From assembly GCF_032118995.1 (NCBI RefSeq), contig NC_092669.1:744001-808000 (forward strand): 64,000 nt of DNA, read 5' to 3'. Within the stretch, counting starts at the first letter, position 1; each line of letters opens with the position of its first letter. Source of the DNA: Asterias amurensis (Eukaryota; Echinodermata; Asteroidea; Forcipulatida; Asteriidae). The notes below the pieces were generated by a model that was not told the origin of the DNA, searched no databases, and saw only the letters and a program-made list of their open reading frames with translations. Positions 32,256 through 43,938 of this stretch are shown piece by piece. The translations under genes were made by a program, and so were the position numbers.

Positions 32256-33490
32256 TTTTTTAGGGGAAAAACGCTCCCTTCATACTCCAGGACTGAAGTG
32301 ATGGATAAATATCACACATTTCAATGTTAAGAGGCCAAGGTGTTTAAAATGGCAACTTTTACCCACAAAAAAAATGATCTTGTGAAAATTGTTCATGTGA
32401 ATCACAGTAACAAGATTTTATTTGGGTTTGTTGTCATTTTTCTGTTGATTTGCAGTATTGTTGTATTTTATTTGTGGAAAAGGCTTCTATGAAGCATTGT
32501 TTGTGTCAACTGGATATTTTTACAGCATATAGTTGTAAGTTAAGAACAAGTTTAATTTGTACATGACAAACGTTTTTATTTATGAAAATAATAAACAATT
32601 TGTGTTTACATTTGAAGCAAAATAGTTGTGTGATCAGTATTTTGGACTTGCTGTTTCTTGTATTTGTATGGTCAATTGTGTTATACACAGTTATTTATGA
32701 AAAAACAATGCACACTTTTAAAGGAAGTTAACAATTTCTGTTAAACTTTTTGACTGTGAGATATTTGAGTAAAATGCATGGTTTTTAACATGAATAAAAC
32801 CGAAAATATGAGCATAGTTAAACCGTTTTGAAAAAATTCAAAATTAAAAACTGGAAACACCCATTTCCAATTTTGTTGAAATGTTTCCAATGATGTTAGG
32901 GATACGTTTGGTAACCCCTCTTAAAACTAGTTGGAATAAAAACGATACTTGGTGTGGAGAAAATACAGCAGCCTTTTGGAATTATAAATCATTTTGAGAA
33001 TCATTTTCACTTTGAAGTAATGTGGTTATGGGAAAAGATACCCGAACATTTTGAATTTGAGAAACGTTATTGTCAGAAACTTAGACAATATCTCAAAAAC
33101 GCTACCACCTTTTGAGATGAAATTTTCACAGGTAATTTTTTTTGTATAAATATTCGTGTTTTTACATTTGTATAGGATTCAGACAATCGAACGGTTCAAC
33201 AAACCAAATGTATACGTTCCATATAATTAAATATTCTTGCAAAATTAAAGTCATAGCAATGACATATCCTTCTGAATAAACATCAGTTTGGAGACATCAA
33301 CGGAGAGAAAAAATTCAGAGACACTCTCCTTGGCAAGTCTGTATAAACTTATCCATCTGCCATGCTGGTATTTTAATAAAGGTTTCCATTCCGAAATTGA
33401 AGCTACAGTTTCACACCTCACTCGGATACTTGAGACTTAGTGGAGCTAGGAATGAGTCTCACAGACCGACCCAGTATATCAGTTAAGGCC
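32256..33490. other. Intergenic, nothing recognised
   Basis: AT-rich flank of the right satellite array. A short inverted GAGTATGGGG / CCCTTCATACTC pair lies at 32244-32289 beside the array end. No coding frame or repeat family identified in the rest. Confidence 0.5.
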
Positions 33491-33926
33491 AAGGCACTGG
33501 ACAATATTGGTAACTACAAAAAAATGAGTGTTGGCATGAACACTTATTTGTTAACGAGCAATGGAGAGCTGTTGATAGTATCAGCACATGACACTATTGG
33601 TAATTACTCAAGATAATTGTTAGCAGAGAATCTTACTTAGTAACGAGCGATGGAGAGCTGTTGATTGTACAAAATATCGTGAGAAACGGCTCACTTTGGG
33701 AAAGAAGTAGTTTCTCAATAAAATCGGGGTCTGAAGCTATTTTAAGGCATCTGATGGAAGCACACACATGTGTGCAACAAAGGTGTTTATTCTTTCATTA
33801 TGATTCCCTGCAACTTCGATAACCAACAATGAGTCACAGATTTGTTATGTATGCATAATGTTAGGCTACACCAAGTGAGAATGGTGGTCTTTGACAATTA
33901 CCAAAGGTGTCACTGGGTGCTTAAAG
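33491..33926. repeat. Family P2 element with internal duplication
   Basis: Reverse-oriented P2 copy ending GACAATTACCAAAGGTGTCA. Its first 95 bp are present twice (33491-33585 and about 33583-33680, each with ACACTATTGG/ACAATATTGG then ACGAGCAATGGAGAGCTGTT or close variant), so the end was duplicated after or during insertion. Confidence 0.7.
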
Positions 33927-34430
33927 GTATTCTTTATCCATACTTGTATTGCAACAAAATGATTCACTTTATTTTTGTAGGAGTAAGCATGAACCCGTGG
34001 GTAAATATTAATATTTGCTTGTTCTTGTAAAAGCCGGTATACCGGCATAATTCATGGACTTTAAAGCGACTCGTGACGTCAACGCTGAGAAAATGGCGTA
34101 TAAACTGCATTTATACAGCCAGTTAACTCTTTGATACTTTGCTAACCAAAATGCTGTGAGCAATAAATTTCCAAATATAGTTTGGATTTTGTACTATTGA
34201 CAACTAGAAGAAAGGGCCCGAATTAACTCTTCCAACAAAATGAAGCGGTGCATGTTACCTTTAGAGAAAAGTATTTTTTTAGAGAGAGAGAGATGTTGCT
34301 GAAAATCTGGAGCGGTTATGTCCACACAGGTAGAATAATCACGAATAGGAATGTTTTTTTTTTTTTCTTCAAAATGCTGTAACGAAATCTGCTGCAGGCT
34401 TCTGTAGCCAAATGTTTTTTGTTGCCATTT

Positions 34431-34583
34431 AATTTAAGATTACCAAACTACATTCCCTTTAGCCCACGCTGGTGTTACTGCAATTTAAGATTACCAAACT
34501 ACATTCCCTTTAACCCACGCTGGTGTTACTGCAATTTAAGATTACCAAACTACATTCCCTTTAACCCACGCTGGTGTTACTGC
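34431..34583. repeat. 51-bp tandem triplication
   Basis: Three abutting copies of a 51-bp unit (34431-34481, 34482-34532, 34533-34583) starting AATTTAAGATTACCAAACTA. I see one difference (G or A at unit base 32). The unit is 17 codons and makes a repeated open frame, probably by chance. Confidence 0.95.
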
Positions 34584-35097
34584 AGTGATCCTCCATGCCA
34601 TAAGGCACACGCATTAGTCTCGCAGCGGAATAGAATGCATGGTATGCGACCTCCTTTAACATCTAAAGATACCACAGTTCACCCTCGGTATATTATCAAA
34701 TTTATGTATGTTTGGTTATGATTTGATTGATTATATGAACTGTCAGACGTTGTGTTTAGTACTAATGCTATTCACTGAGGACTTGAGAATGGTCTAAAAG
34801 AGGAAACTAGGATCAGAATATAAAAATTGACTTTGTGGTGATTGAGTAACTGACAAACCGGAAGTAGATTCTGGCTGAGGAAGAAAGGATAACACGGAGC
34901 CATGTCGTGCTCTTTCTTGTCATTAGGCCAAATAAATACGGACTATACACAAAGTAATTATCACCCAAAAAGTGATTGTGTTTCACGACTGCTTGGTGCA
35001 GAGCAATTTCTTAGAGGAGCAAACACTCATAAACGTCAACACAGGATGGTATGTAGGAAACGAGAAGAACATTGTTCAATTTTAGACGTGGGTTAGG

Positions 35098-35432
35098 AAA
35101 CCCTAAAAGGGGGAAACCCCGTAAAGGGGGAAACCCTAAAAGGGGGAAACCCGTGTAATTTGGTGGGATTGAAAACCCAATCTATGGGTGCGTTCGTTTA
35201 GCTTCCCTGGGTCGACCCCGGTGTGTGGCGGGTTTTTTTTTCTAGGACGAACGTGAGCAGATAATTACCCACGTTCGTCCTGGGGAAAAAATCCGCCACA
35301 CACCGGGGTCGACCCAGGGAAGCTAAACGAACGCACCCAATACATGAAAGGGTCTGGTCTGAAACTGGATTCGAACCGGGGTCCACAGAGGTGAAAAGAA
35401 TGGGAAGAAACCACTGATTCAACCTGTGGGCA
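35098..35432 (-). repeat. tRNA-derived SINE carrying a nested MITE
   Basis: Minus strand: A-box-like region (CAGTGGTTTCTTCCC) and a perfect B box GGTTCGAATCC, then GGGTTTTCAATCCC and GGGTTTCCC-type tail repeats at 35098-35155. A second copy lies at 52605-53000. The body is split by the hairpin element at 35185-35340. Confidence 0.65.
35185..35340. mobile_element. Palindromic MITE inserted in a SINE, about 156 bp
   Basis: Nearly the whole element is one inverted repeat: TGGGTGCGTTCGTTTAGCTT, then CCCTGGGTCGACCCCGGTGT on the left arm, matched on the right. Inner AGGACGAACGTG is also paired. The related SINE at 52605 supplies an empty site (CCCAATC-CACATG), which shows that a TA is duplicated around this insertion. 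TA target and palindromic arms fit a Tc1/mariner-type MITE. Confidence 0.85.
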
Positions 35433-37920
35433 AAGGAAACTCACACACTAAAAATGCATTTTCTGTGTGTTTTGTTCTTTTCCCAAACTAAAGTTTACAT
35501 GTAAGAATGATGAGATAGCTACGTCAGGTCACCTATAGTGCATGTTGCAGTTTTTAGAGATTAATTTAAACCACTGCGTTAAAAAAAAAGAGAAAAAACC
35601 TTGTGTTGACCTTAATTATGGCGCAGAGTACCAGGATATCCTCTGTACTATGTATTTTCACTGTCGGTGTTTTGGACACCAGCCAGGTTCCTCATACGTT
35701 TATCGCCATTGTTGCATGACTTGATATAAAAAGAACCAACGTTGTTTTGCTACTTGACATTTTGCGTGGTGAGATACAAATTGGCTCACGGCAGGTGAAA
35801 ACGTGTCAGGTGTGTGGCCTGGGGTCATGACCTCGTGTCGTGACCCTGGGGTCAAAATAGAGGCCTATCATTTTGAATGTGTAACGAATAGTTTGCAGAG
35901 GTATTCCTTTAAAAATAGCATCGAGGTTTAGTACTTGTGGGTAAAGTGTACGGGGTAGAATGTCAAACTCGACTGAAAGGATTAAAGTAATGTTGGAATT
36001 CAATATCTTCCAAGACAGATGGCGTTCAAGAGATAAACACGTGGGAAAAAAATTCTGGATGATTTTGGAATTTTAGTTGCTTTAAAGAAAAAGACGAAGT
36101 GTTAATAGAGCATGGCGTGAAAGTGCACTTTGTCAAGATACTGTTACAGCAGCTGGGGTGAAAAGTCGACTCGGTCGGCATCTCAAAAGTATTAATTACT
36201 TGTAGGACGCCCTCTGTGGGTAATATTCGTCCAAGCACGCACACCTTAAACAATTCTTAATATTTGAATGTGATTTTTGTTCCCGTTTTCATACATAAAA
36301 TCAATTTCCAGGTATCTTAATGTCACATTTGAGCTTTTGTGACATTTTTTTTCTTCCTTTTTTGGTACTTATAAACCATTTTCAGGATTCAAAATCTCAC
36401 ATTTATGAGCGTTTTGTGATCTTTCACTCCTTGCTTCGTGCATTGTTTTTGGCCTCCTTCTCGAGGCCTCCATTTTGAAACATACAACTCATCTTCAGCA
36501 AGTCAATTCTAGTCGTATCCACGCAAATATCAAGTCCTTATCAAGAATGGTGTTGCGTTACATATTGACCCTCCCTAGCTCTACTAGAGGGAATCACCTC
36601 GGGTTGAAACGAGATGCACGTGCAGCTTATCAGCATTCAAATCCCGGCCGTTAAATAAAGACGTCAGAGAGAGAGAGAGTAACCTTTTTAGCAACTCCAG
36701 TCACGTTCCACGTATACTTGGTACATCTTTGCAATGGAAGTTACAATTCCATAAAATGGCGCCATACTATTTTTCCCAAGGTAGCGACATAATTTAAACA
36801 TACTGTTGATATCCAAATTATTCAGTGCAGTCACCCGATTATTATGCAATCCTGTGTTTCCTCCAGTCCCCCCCCCCGGATAGCTCTAACCATCTAGCGA
36901 TCATACTTCCACAGTACCCTCCACAACAAGGCTGGTGACTACATAGTCACTAAAGCAAGGGAATAGTCTATGAAAACAAGTCAATTAAACCAAACAATTC
37001 AAGTGGACATTATCTCTTTCAACATTAATCATTGATAGTCGAGTAGTAAATTTCACTAGTCGCCCAGGCCGATAAGTTATCTTCGTCTTTGGTATCACAA
37101 GGACAACATTATCTAGGCCTACTCTACTACATGGTTATAAGTCGACGAGGATGAATATTTCGAGTGGAATGAGACTGAGGCGTCTTGAAGCCCAGGAGAT
37201 CTGACCAGTGTCATTTGTTATTCTTTAATATCTCGGTGTTTGGCTGCTTGAACATTCAGAATCCCACGATGGTCCGATAACAGACCGGAGATTCTGGTAA
37301 ATATTCTAGCCTGGAAAACTCCGCAATAAGTCGGATGTGTGATCGAGGAGATATGTACGAAACACGACGTGCAGTGAAATACTTATCCCTCTCGGAAAAA
37401 AAATCACAATGAAACAGCCACAAGGGAGAGCAGAAACAACAAACGACAACGACATTGTTTCAAACATAGGGTGCGGAAAGAAAAACTATAGTTTCAAATT
37501 GATCTGAATATTTTTTATTATTGAGGAATGTTGAATGTAAATAGCCTACATATAGCAGGCTGATGACTCGTCTAAGATGCCCACTCCTCCTTAGATTGCT
37601 GCTTGATTTATTGTTCATTTTCCGGGACATTTCCGACTGCCCACTCTCGCATAATGACAGCGGTTTATTGCACCCTCGAGGGCACAAAATCTGGCCGGTC
37701 ATCGAGCACCGATTCACGGCGTGGAACGCGACCCTCGATGCTTTTTTTCATTATGTTCCCTCGGTAAAGTCTTTTTGGGCAAGTTGTTCCCATTGCGACT
37801 GTTGAATCGAAGACGTGTATAAACAGCTCGTTGGAGACGCTCTGTGATAAAAGAACGTGGCTGCCAGTGCAAATGACAGGCCCAGGGCATTATATTGACA
37901 TACATGGACTTTAGAACTGT
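35433..37920. other. Intergenic, no gene supported
   Basis: A slightly GC-richer patch at 37560-37900 is open on both strands (80-, 85- and 63-codon frames) but lacks splice borders or any family motif. One ACGCCCTCTGTGGG site lies at 36209. Confidence 0.45.
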
Positions 37921-37924
37921 TCTT

Positions 37925-38290
37925 GCAGAACCCCGATAATGGGGTAAATATTGGACCTGGTTAGCTATTACTGACCCCTTGTGAACACTTTTTTTTTACC
38001 TGGATTTACCTTAGGAGTGAATATTTGACCTGGTTTGCTTACCACTACATAAGACCTAAGTGTATTAAATTTTATTTTACCTGAACTCTGGGCAATAATG
38101 GAGGGTTAATATTAGACGTGGCTATAGCTATTACTGACCTCGTGAACTGATATTGGACCTCAATTTGGGGATGCATATTTTGACCTGGTTTTTCTGACCG
38201 CAATACATCTGACCTATATGTGTTGACTTAAGGGCAATATATGTAGGGTAAATACTGGACCGGATGAAATCACATTCAGGTCAATATTGG
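37925..38290. repeat. Degenerate tandem repeat with GACCTGG motif
   Basis: About three diverged units of roughly 120-180 bp. Each has GGGTAAATATTGGACC or TTAATATTAGACGTGG, then GCTATTACTGACC and TTTTGACCTGGTTT-like parts. No coding capacity. Confidence 0.55.
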
Positions 38291-39284
38291 ACCAAGCATG
38301 CCAACTATGCGTTGTTTAAACACAAATAGTGTTGTGCATGTTAGTATTGCCTAATATCATTACCTGACTCCAACATTATGAGCATATTATATTTAAAACA
38401 ACAAACGTGCGACAGTTGTATTTCAATTGGTCATCAGAGTTACGCTAATAATACACTTATAATAATTTATGTATAACTCTGAAATGAAAATGTGAGACTT
38501 CCACTCAGTGATGATCTATGAAACCGAACGTGATGTTTTTACGAATGCTTTTTATAGAAAATGAAGGCAATAAGGAAATAACTTCCCTTATTGAGAGGAG
38601 TTTCCATTGTCAAAATATTTGCAATTAAATTCCAGAGAGGGTGGTCGGTTAGTTAAGTTTTTAGTTGTTTGTGTAAGTTCCTGTTTTAATGTCAATGTAC
38701 TTCATCTTTGTTTCGTTTTGTGTGTGCCCGATTAAACGGTGAAATAACGCGGGGAAAAAAGTGTGATTTTGCAACCAATGTCTTACTTTCTACAATATAG
38801 GGTATCTTAGCTAAAGCAAGCATAGCACACTTATAATCAAGCAGTATACAAGCTAAACTAAAAGCAAGCTAGAAAGCTAAAGCAAGCTTAGAAAGCTAAC
38901 TAAAACGTGTTTGAAGCACATACGATCAATGAAATTGGGTCTTGTCCCCAGATGCGAAGTCTAATTAGATAAAGTGCCAAGGGGCCAAATCACTTGACAG
39001 GCCCCTGTGCCGACATAAGGGTCTCTGATACGGCTTTACTGATGATGATATGTTCGCTTTAGATACAGCTGTAAATCGTAATTGTATAACATTAGTGGAC
39101 AAAGCTTCTTGATGACAAAGTCTTCATCATTCTGGCGCTTTTATATTCGGTTAATTTTAAAGTCGAGTTATGACGCAGAAATCGACACTACAACCTTTCT
39201 GATAACAGTGTTTTCATTGTTGATTTACGTGTGTTTGTATTCGGAGAATTTCAGAGGCGTCAATATCGATTCCATCGTGGATTG

Positions 39285-39670
39285 ATTCGAGTATTAAAAG
39301 TCGAATTCAATGGAGAGTCGACTCCGTAATGTTTTATTATTGAGGGGGTAACTACAAGAGTAAGGTTTCTTACTCTTGTTACCGATCGGGATGTAAATGT
39401 AATCGACTTAGTTTATTGAGTCGAGTATTTAAAATCGAATAAGATGTAGAGTCGACTCCACAACCTTATGGAGGGCAAATTACACGTGTGTGTATTCGGA
39501 TACATTTATAATCGACCCCGATATCAAAGTAATCGACTCCAGTCCTCCTCTCAATTGGAGTAACGCTGATTGATGACCGATGACTCAGGCCTGAATTATT
39601 CGGAATAAATGCATTCTACGTATTCGAATAAATTGGATGTCGAATAAAATGTTTAATGTAGAGTCGACCC
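39285..39670. repeat. Degenerate repeat with GTCGACTCC motif
   Basis: At least three diverged units, each with TCGAGTATT..AAA.TCGAAT followed by AGAGTCGACTCC or AGAGTCGACCCC (near 39287, 39420 and 39605). Extra ATCGACTC copies lie between. Unit length about 130-190 bp. Confidence 0.5.
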
Positions 39671-39831
39671 CTAGAGGTCTTATGTACTTTTGATGATTCA
39701 CTTTGCCGCGCTTTTTGAGAATGAACCTTCTCAGGTATACTGAGGTGTAGCTATAGAGATGATTAATTTCTCCCTTCGTTTGTAAAGGGAATATTCATCA
39801 CCATATTTGCATTTTTTTGTTGGATTTATCT

Positions 39832-40216
39832 TAAAGGCAGTGGACACTATTGGTAACTACTCAAAATAATTATTACCATAAAACCTTACTTGATTATGAG
39901 TAATGGGGAGAGGTTGATAGTATAACACATTGTGAGAAACAGCTCCCTCTGAAGTGACGTAGTTTTTGAGAAAGAAGTAATTTTCCTCAAATTTGATTTC
40001 GGGACATCAAGTTTAGATATTGAGGTCTCACAATCAAGCATCTGAAAGCGCACAACTTCGTGTAACAATTGTGTTTTTTTCTTTCATTATTATCTTGCAA
40101 CTTCGCAACTCCAATTGCGCTCAAATTTTCACAGGTTTGTTATTTTACGCATATGTTGAGATACAACACTGTGAAGACTAATCTTTGACAATTACCAATA
40201 GTGTCCACTGTCTTTA
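39832..40216. repeat. Dispersed element, family P2, reversed
   Basis: The most complete P2 copy: GGCAGTGGACACTATTGGTA at the left and ACCAATAGTGTCCACTGTCT at the right, an inverted pair of about 20 bp, with TTAA or TTTAA beside both ends. Inside are GAAAGAAGTAATTTTC and CAAATTTTCACAGGTTTGTT. Confidence 0.8.
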
Positions 40217-40545
40217 AGAAAGATCCGTAACCATTGTTTGAGATTACTCATTAGTCCTCTATTTCATCATAAATGATCATTAAGTTCGAAATCATACATT
40301 GTTCATACCCTCTATAGATTTAAAGAAACAAATATAACAGGAATGGTGTCTCATGATTTTTAAAGAAATATATCATATAGGGATGGTACATCGTTGGTTA
40401 ATGAGGAAGTACATTATATATCCTCTATTTTTCAAGGCATAATTATAAATATTATCAAGAAATGCCAAACACGTAGTAAAGTTGGGAAAATAAAACAGAT
40501 GGCAAAATAGCATGGTCCTGTTTTTTTAAAATGAGAATCAGTTCC

Positions 40546-40913
40546 TTAAAGCCATTATACACTTTCAGTAGAGAAAAATAGGTCACAGATTTACAAATAA
40601 TTTACAGGGTTTACAGAAGGTACAATGGTGAAAGACTTCTCTTGAAATATTATTCCATGAAATGCTTTACTTTTTGAGAAACATTAAAACAATATCAATT
40701 CTCGATAGCGAGAATTACGAATTTATTTTGAACACATGTCATAACACGAGGAAACGTGCGGAAACAAGGGTGGGTTTTCCCGTTATTTTCTCCCGACTCC
40801 GATGACCGATTGAGCCTAAATTTTCACAGGTTTGTTATTTTATATAGAAATTGTGATACACGAAGTGTGGGCCTTGGACAATACTGTTTACCGAAAGTGT
40901 CCAATGGCTTTAA
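40546..40913. repeat. Dispersed element, family P3
   Basis: Begins TTAAAGCCATTATACACTTT and ends ACCGAAAGTGTCCAATGGCT. Inside it holds TTCTCGATAGCGAGAATTAC, a short palindrome, and the AAATTTTCACAGGTTTGTTA block shared with P2. An inverted copy lies at 46230-46573. Confidence 0.75.
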
Positions 40914-42984
40914 CCATTACCGAACACATGGAGCAAGATCATGGTGACTACACACCTTTAAAACGTGCTGTCCACCAGGCTAATTATTATCCTTCGATAT
41001 TTCGCCAGTGGGCATGCGCTCTGGCGTCTTAAAGTCTAGCGTTGAATCTAATTACAGATCTTGACTGCTGTTCTATGCACTTAACATTATTAAATTTGAA
41101 TGGTTTTGCATTATTTTAAACGAGATTGGATTTTATAAATCAGCGTAAGAAAGTGGAAGGGTAAAACAACTCCGATCTGACATAACAACGGATTTAGCAT
41201 AGAAAGGGGTCATTCACACTGTCAGAAAACGGACTGCTATGTTGTAGAACCATTCATGATTGACTCTACAGAATGTTGGATGTTTCGCTGACTGTGTTTC
41301 AAGAGGCAAATTTCAGGTTTTTTTGTGTTTGTTTGTATCACTATCTCACTAATTACAAAAAACAGTAGGTGTTTTTGTACATGAACAACTTGTCTTTAAG
41401 ATAAGGAGCAATTTTGTGATGTTCTCAAGGCAGTGTGCCACTTTAGTGGTGGAGTTTCTTTGGCTGGCAAATCAAGTGTTTTTTTAACATGGACCGATAG
41501 TGCGGTGGCCTTTTTATTTGTTGAGGTTGGCTCAATGAAATGGCTTCGTGATTTTCTTTCGATAGTGTCACTGTAAGGTTCTGCAAATTCGTGATTGCAG
41601 ATGATTAGACATGCGCCCTCTAGCATCTGCCGAAAATCACCATGCCAACCCTAAGCATTAACTCCCCATCCGATGGAGCTCTCACATATTTTGTCAATAA
41701 TTTATTGTCAGCGTTTCAGTGATTTACTGCAACTTGCAACGGTGTGACGTCATTTCTGGAGTAATTATTACAGCAAATAGCTGGTCATATGAATTGAGCT
41801 TTATTTTAATAAGCTACCACGATTTGAAAATGAAATTTTCACCGGTGATTTTGTATTGTATTGGCTTTGTTACATTTACAGGGTTAGAACAAAATGAACG
41901 ATCCCAAAGACCAAAACGTAAGCCTAAACTTCACCTTTAATCGTTTGTATTTCCATTGTTTGTATATAATCTGCATACGGTCGACTCTGATGCAAATTCC
42001 GTACATTATTATATGCCTTTGAGGACGTCATTGTGTTCCTAAAAAAAACATTGGTCTAAATTTTTGTGTCTGCTTGAAACAATAATTTGACAGATATGGC
42101 TGGCCATAGGCGGCGCCCTAGGCACTCTATAACTACCATAAAGTTTGACGTCATGCGGCAGGCTGCCGCCTAAGCTATGTTAATAATGGTACATTGAATG
42201 AATTAAACCATTATTTCCAAGTAATTGAGCTGCTTGAATGTGGGGAGAGGAATATTTTGTCAAAATCAAACATAGTTTATTTATCTTTTTTAAGAGATCG
42301 GAATTTTAATCTCAAAATGATATGGATTAAAAAAAAAAAAACTGCAGAATGCTGCCAGACACTGTATAAAACATAATTTAGAACATTTTGTTATCATCAT
42401 TCAACTATTTTTTTTTCTCTTTAGAAATTATTGTTCCCCACAAACTTCCATGAAAAACCGTTACGTAAATGCACGGTAGAGGGCGGTATGACACTGAGCG
42501 TTTGCTGGATCTCTTGCGCCTATAAACATGCTTTATCGAAATCAAGTCGAAATCAACTCTCGGTTTCTGATTTTGCACGTCAGAGAGAAAGGACCACACA
42601 TAGACCCTGCTTGCTATTTCCCCAAATATAGATCTGCATAAATTATGACGCTACAAGCCCAGAACAGTCCCAACACTAATGAAGAGCTTTCTTTCGAAAT
42701 TACCAAAAAAAGATGGCCGACTCATTCACTGTGTTGACGTCAGATAATATGGGAACTAAGTAGGATATCTAAACAGCGGAAGTCTGATAAAACACTGTTG
42801 GGAAAGTACAGCAGGATTCCCCAAACTGTTTTATAACAAATAAAAAGGAACATAATTCAATGCGTCGGGTGAATTAAAAAAATACTTGCGAGGAAAACAA
42901 GTGAATAAATAATCACTGAACAGTTGGAGTGTTCATGATGAAGCTTCTTAAAACTTTGCATGGTTTTCGGAATCAAAACTCTTC
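40914..42984. other. Intergenic, no gene supported
   Basis: A GCGCCCTC site lies at 41613. Frames up to 76 codons have no splice context. Nothing else recognised. Confidence 0.45.
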
Positions 42985-43035
42985 AAAAAAGGAGATTTTC
43001 ACATGGTGATACTGATATGTGAAAATCTCTTTTTA
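42985..43035. repeat. Hairpin, about 19-bp stem
   Basis: AAAAAAGGAGATTTTCACAT (42985-43004) pairs with ATGTGAAAATCTCTTTTTA (43017-43035) across 12 bases. Related to the repeats near 8095 and 51275. Confidence 0.7.
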
Positions 43036-43938
43036 AATGGTGCTATAGGCAAACCCTACCTTACTAATGATGCATGCTATAATAAAGTTTTATTTTTTAT
43101 ATTTTCTGAAAAACTTTGACAATATTGTGCGTATGTAATTTTAAACAACACTTTTTTCTGGAAGAACATTATTGTTATTGCAAATTCCCGTTTATTATCT
43201 CGGGTTCCAAGTTCAAAAAATGAAAAGCAAGGACCATTCATTGCATCACCGGGAAACACCGAACTGTTTGAATCGAAACTGAAATATACACATTTTGTCG
43301 ACAACATGCCATTAATTATTTCAACTTGTGCATACAGGGCACTAAATGACCAATGGCGAACAAGGAAGATAAGAAAAACATCGCACAATCTACAAAAGAA
43401 AACAAACAGACAAACACCCAAACAAACAAACAAACAAACAAACGACACCCTATTAAACAAGTGCAAATATTTACTCTGGAGTTTAACATTGTTCCATCTC
43501 CGTGGTAACAATCACCACCAGGAAACTCAACATTGTTTTATTAAAATTCAAGCAACCAAATCCTGCATTGTGTTTATTTTTAGACGGTCACTAAAAACAA
43601 TAAAGCCAATCATAGCGGGACGTCCTATGCTCTTTTATCAGCAGACCGCAAAATTGCGCACGCTCGTATAGAAATGGCGCATTTGTAGCCGTACAAAGCG
43701 GCTTATATCGCCGTTTGTGTGGTTAATGTTTATTGGGGTTTGTTTTTGTGTTTCATTGTTTATGCGCCCATTTGGGCTTCACGTGATAAACATAATTGAA
43801 ATTCACCCTATGTTGGATATCAATAATTCATTAGTTGCCGAGACGTTCTGGAGAGTGGGTGTTCTTTTTGCGGCTTGCTGGCGCAGTGGTCTTTTTATTT
43901 CTCTCTGGATTTTATTGAAAAGAAAACTTGTTTCCGAA

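Noticed and set aside
34902..35096. 64-codon plus-strand frame before the SINE
   Set aside because: It begins at an ATG but has no donor or acceptor, no family motif, and runs into the SINE tail.
37460..37905. Overlapping frames on both strands near 37.6 kb
   Set aside because: Slightly GC-richer DNA, but no splice sites, motifs or consistent frame.
43726..43938. N-terminal extension of the tetraspanin from an upstream in-frame ATG
   Set aside because: It would add 71 hydrophobic residues not seen in the family; the ATG at 43939 has better context and gives a normal length.
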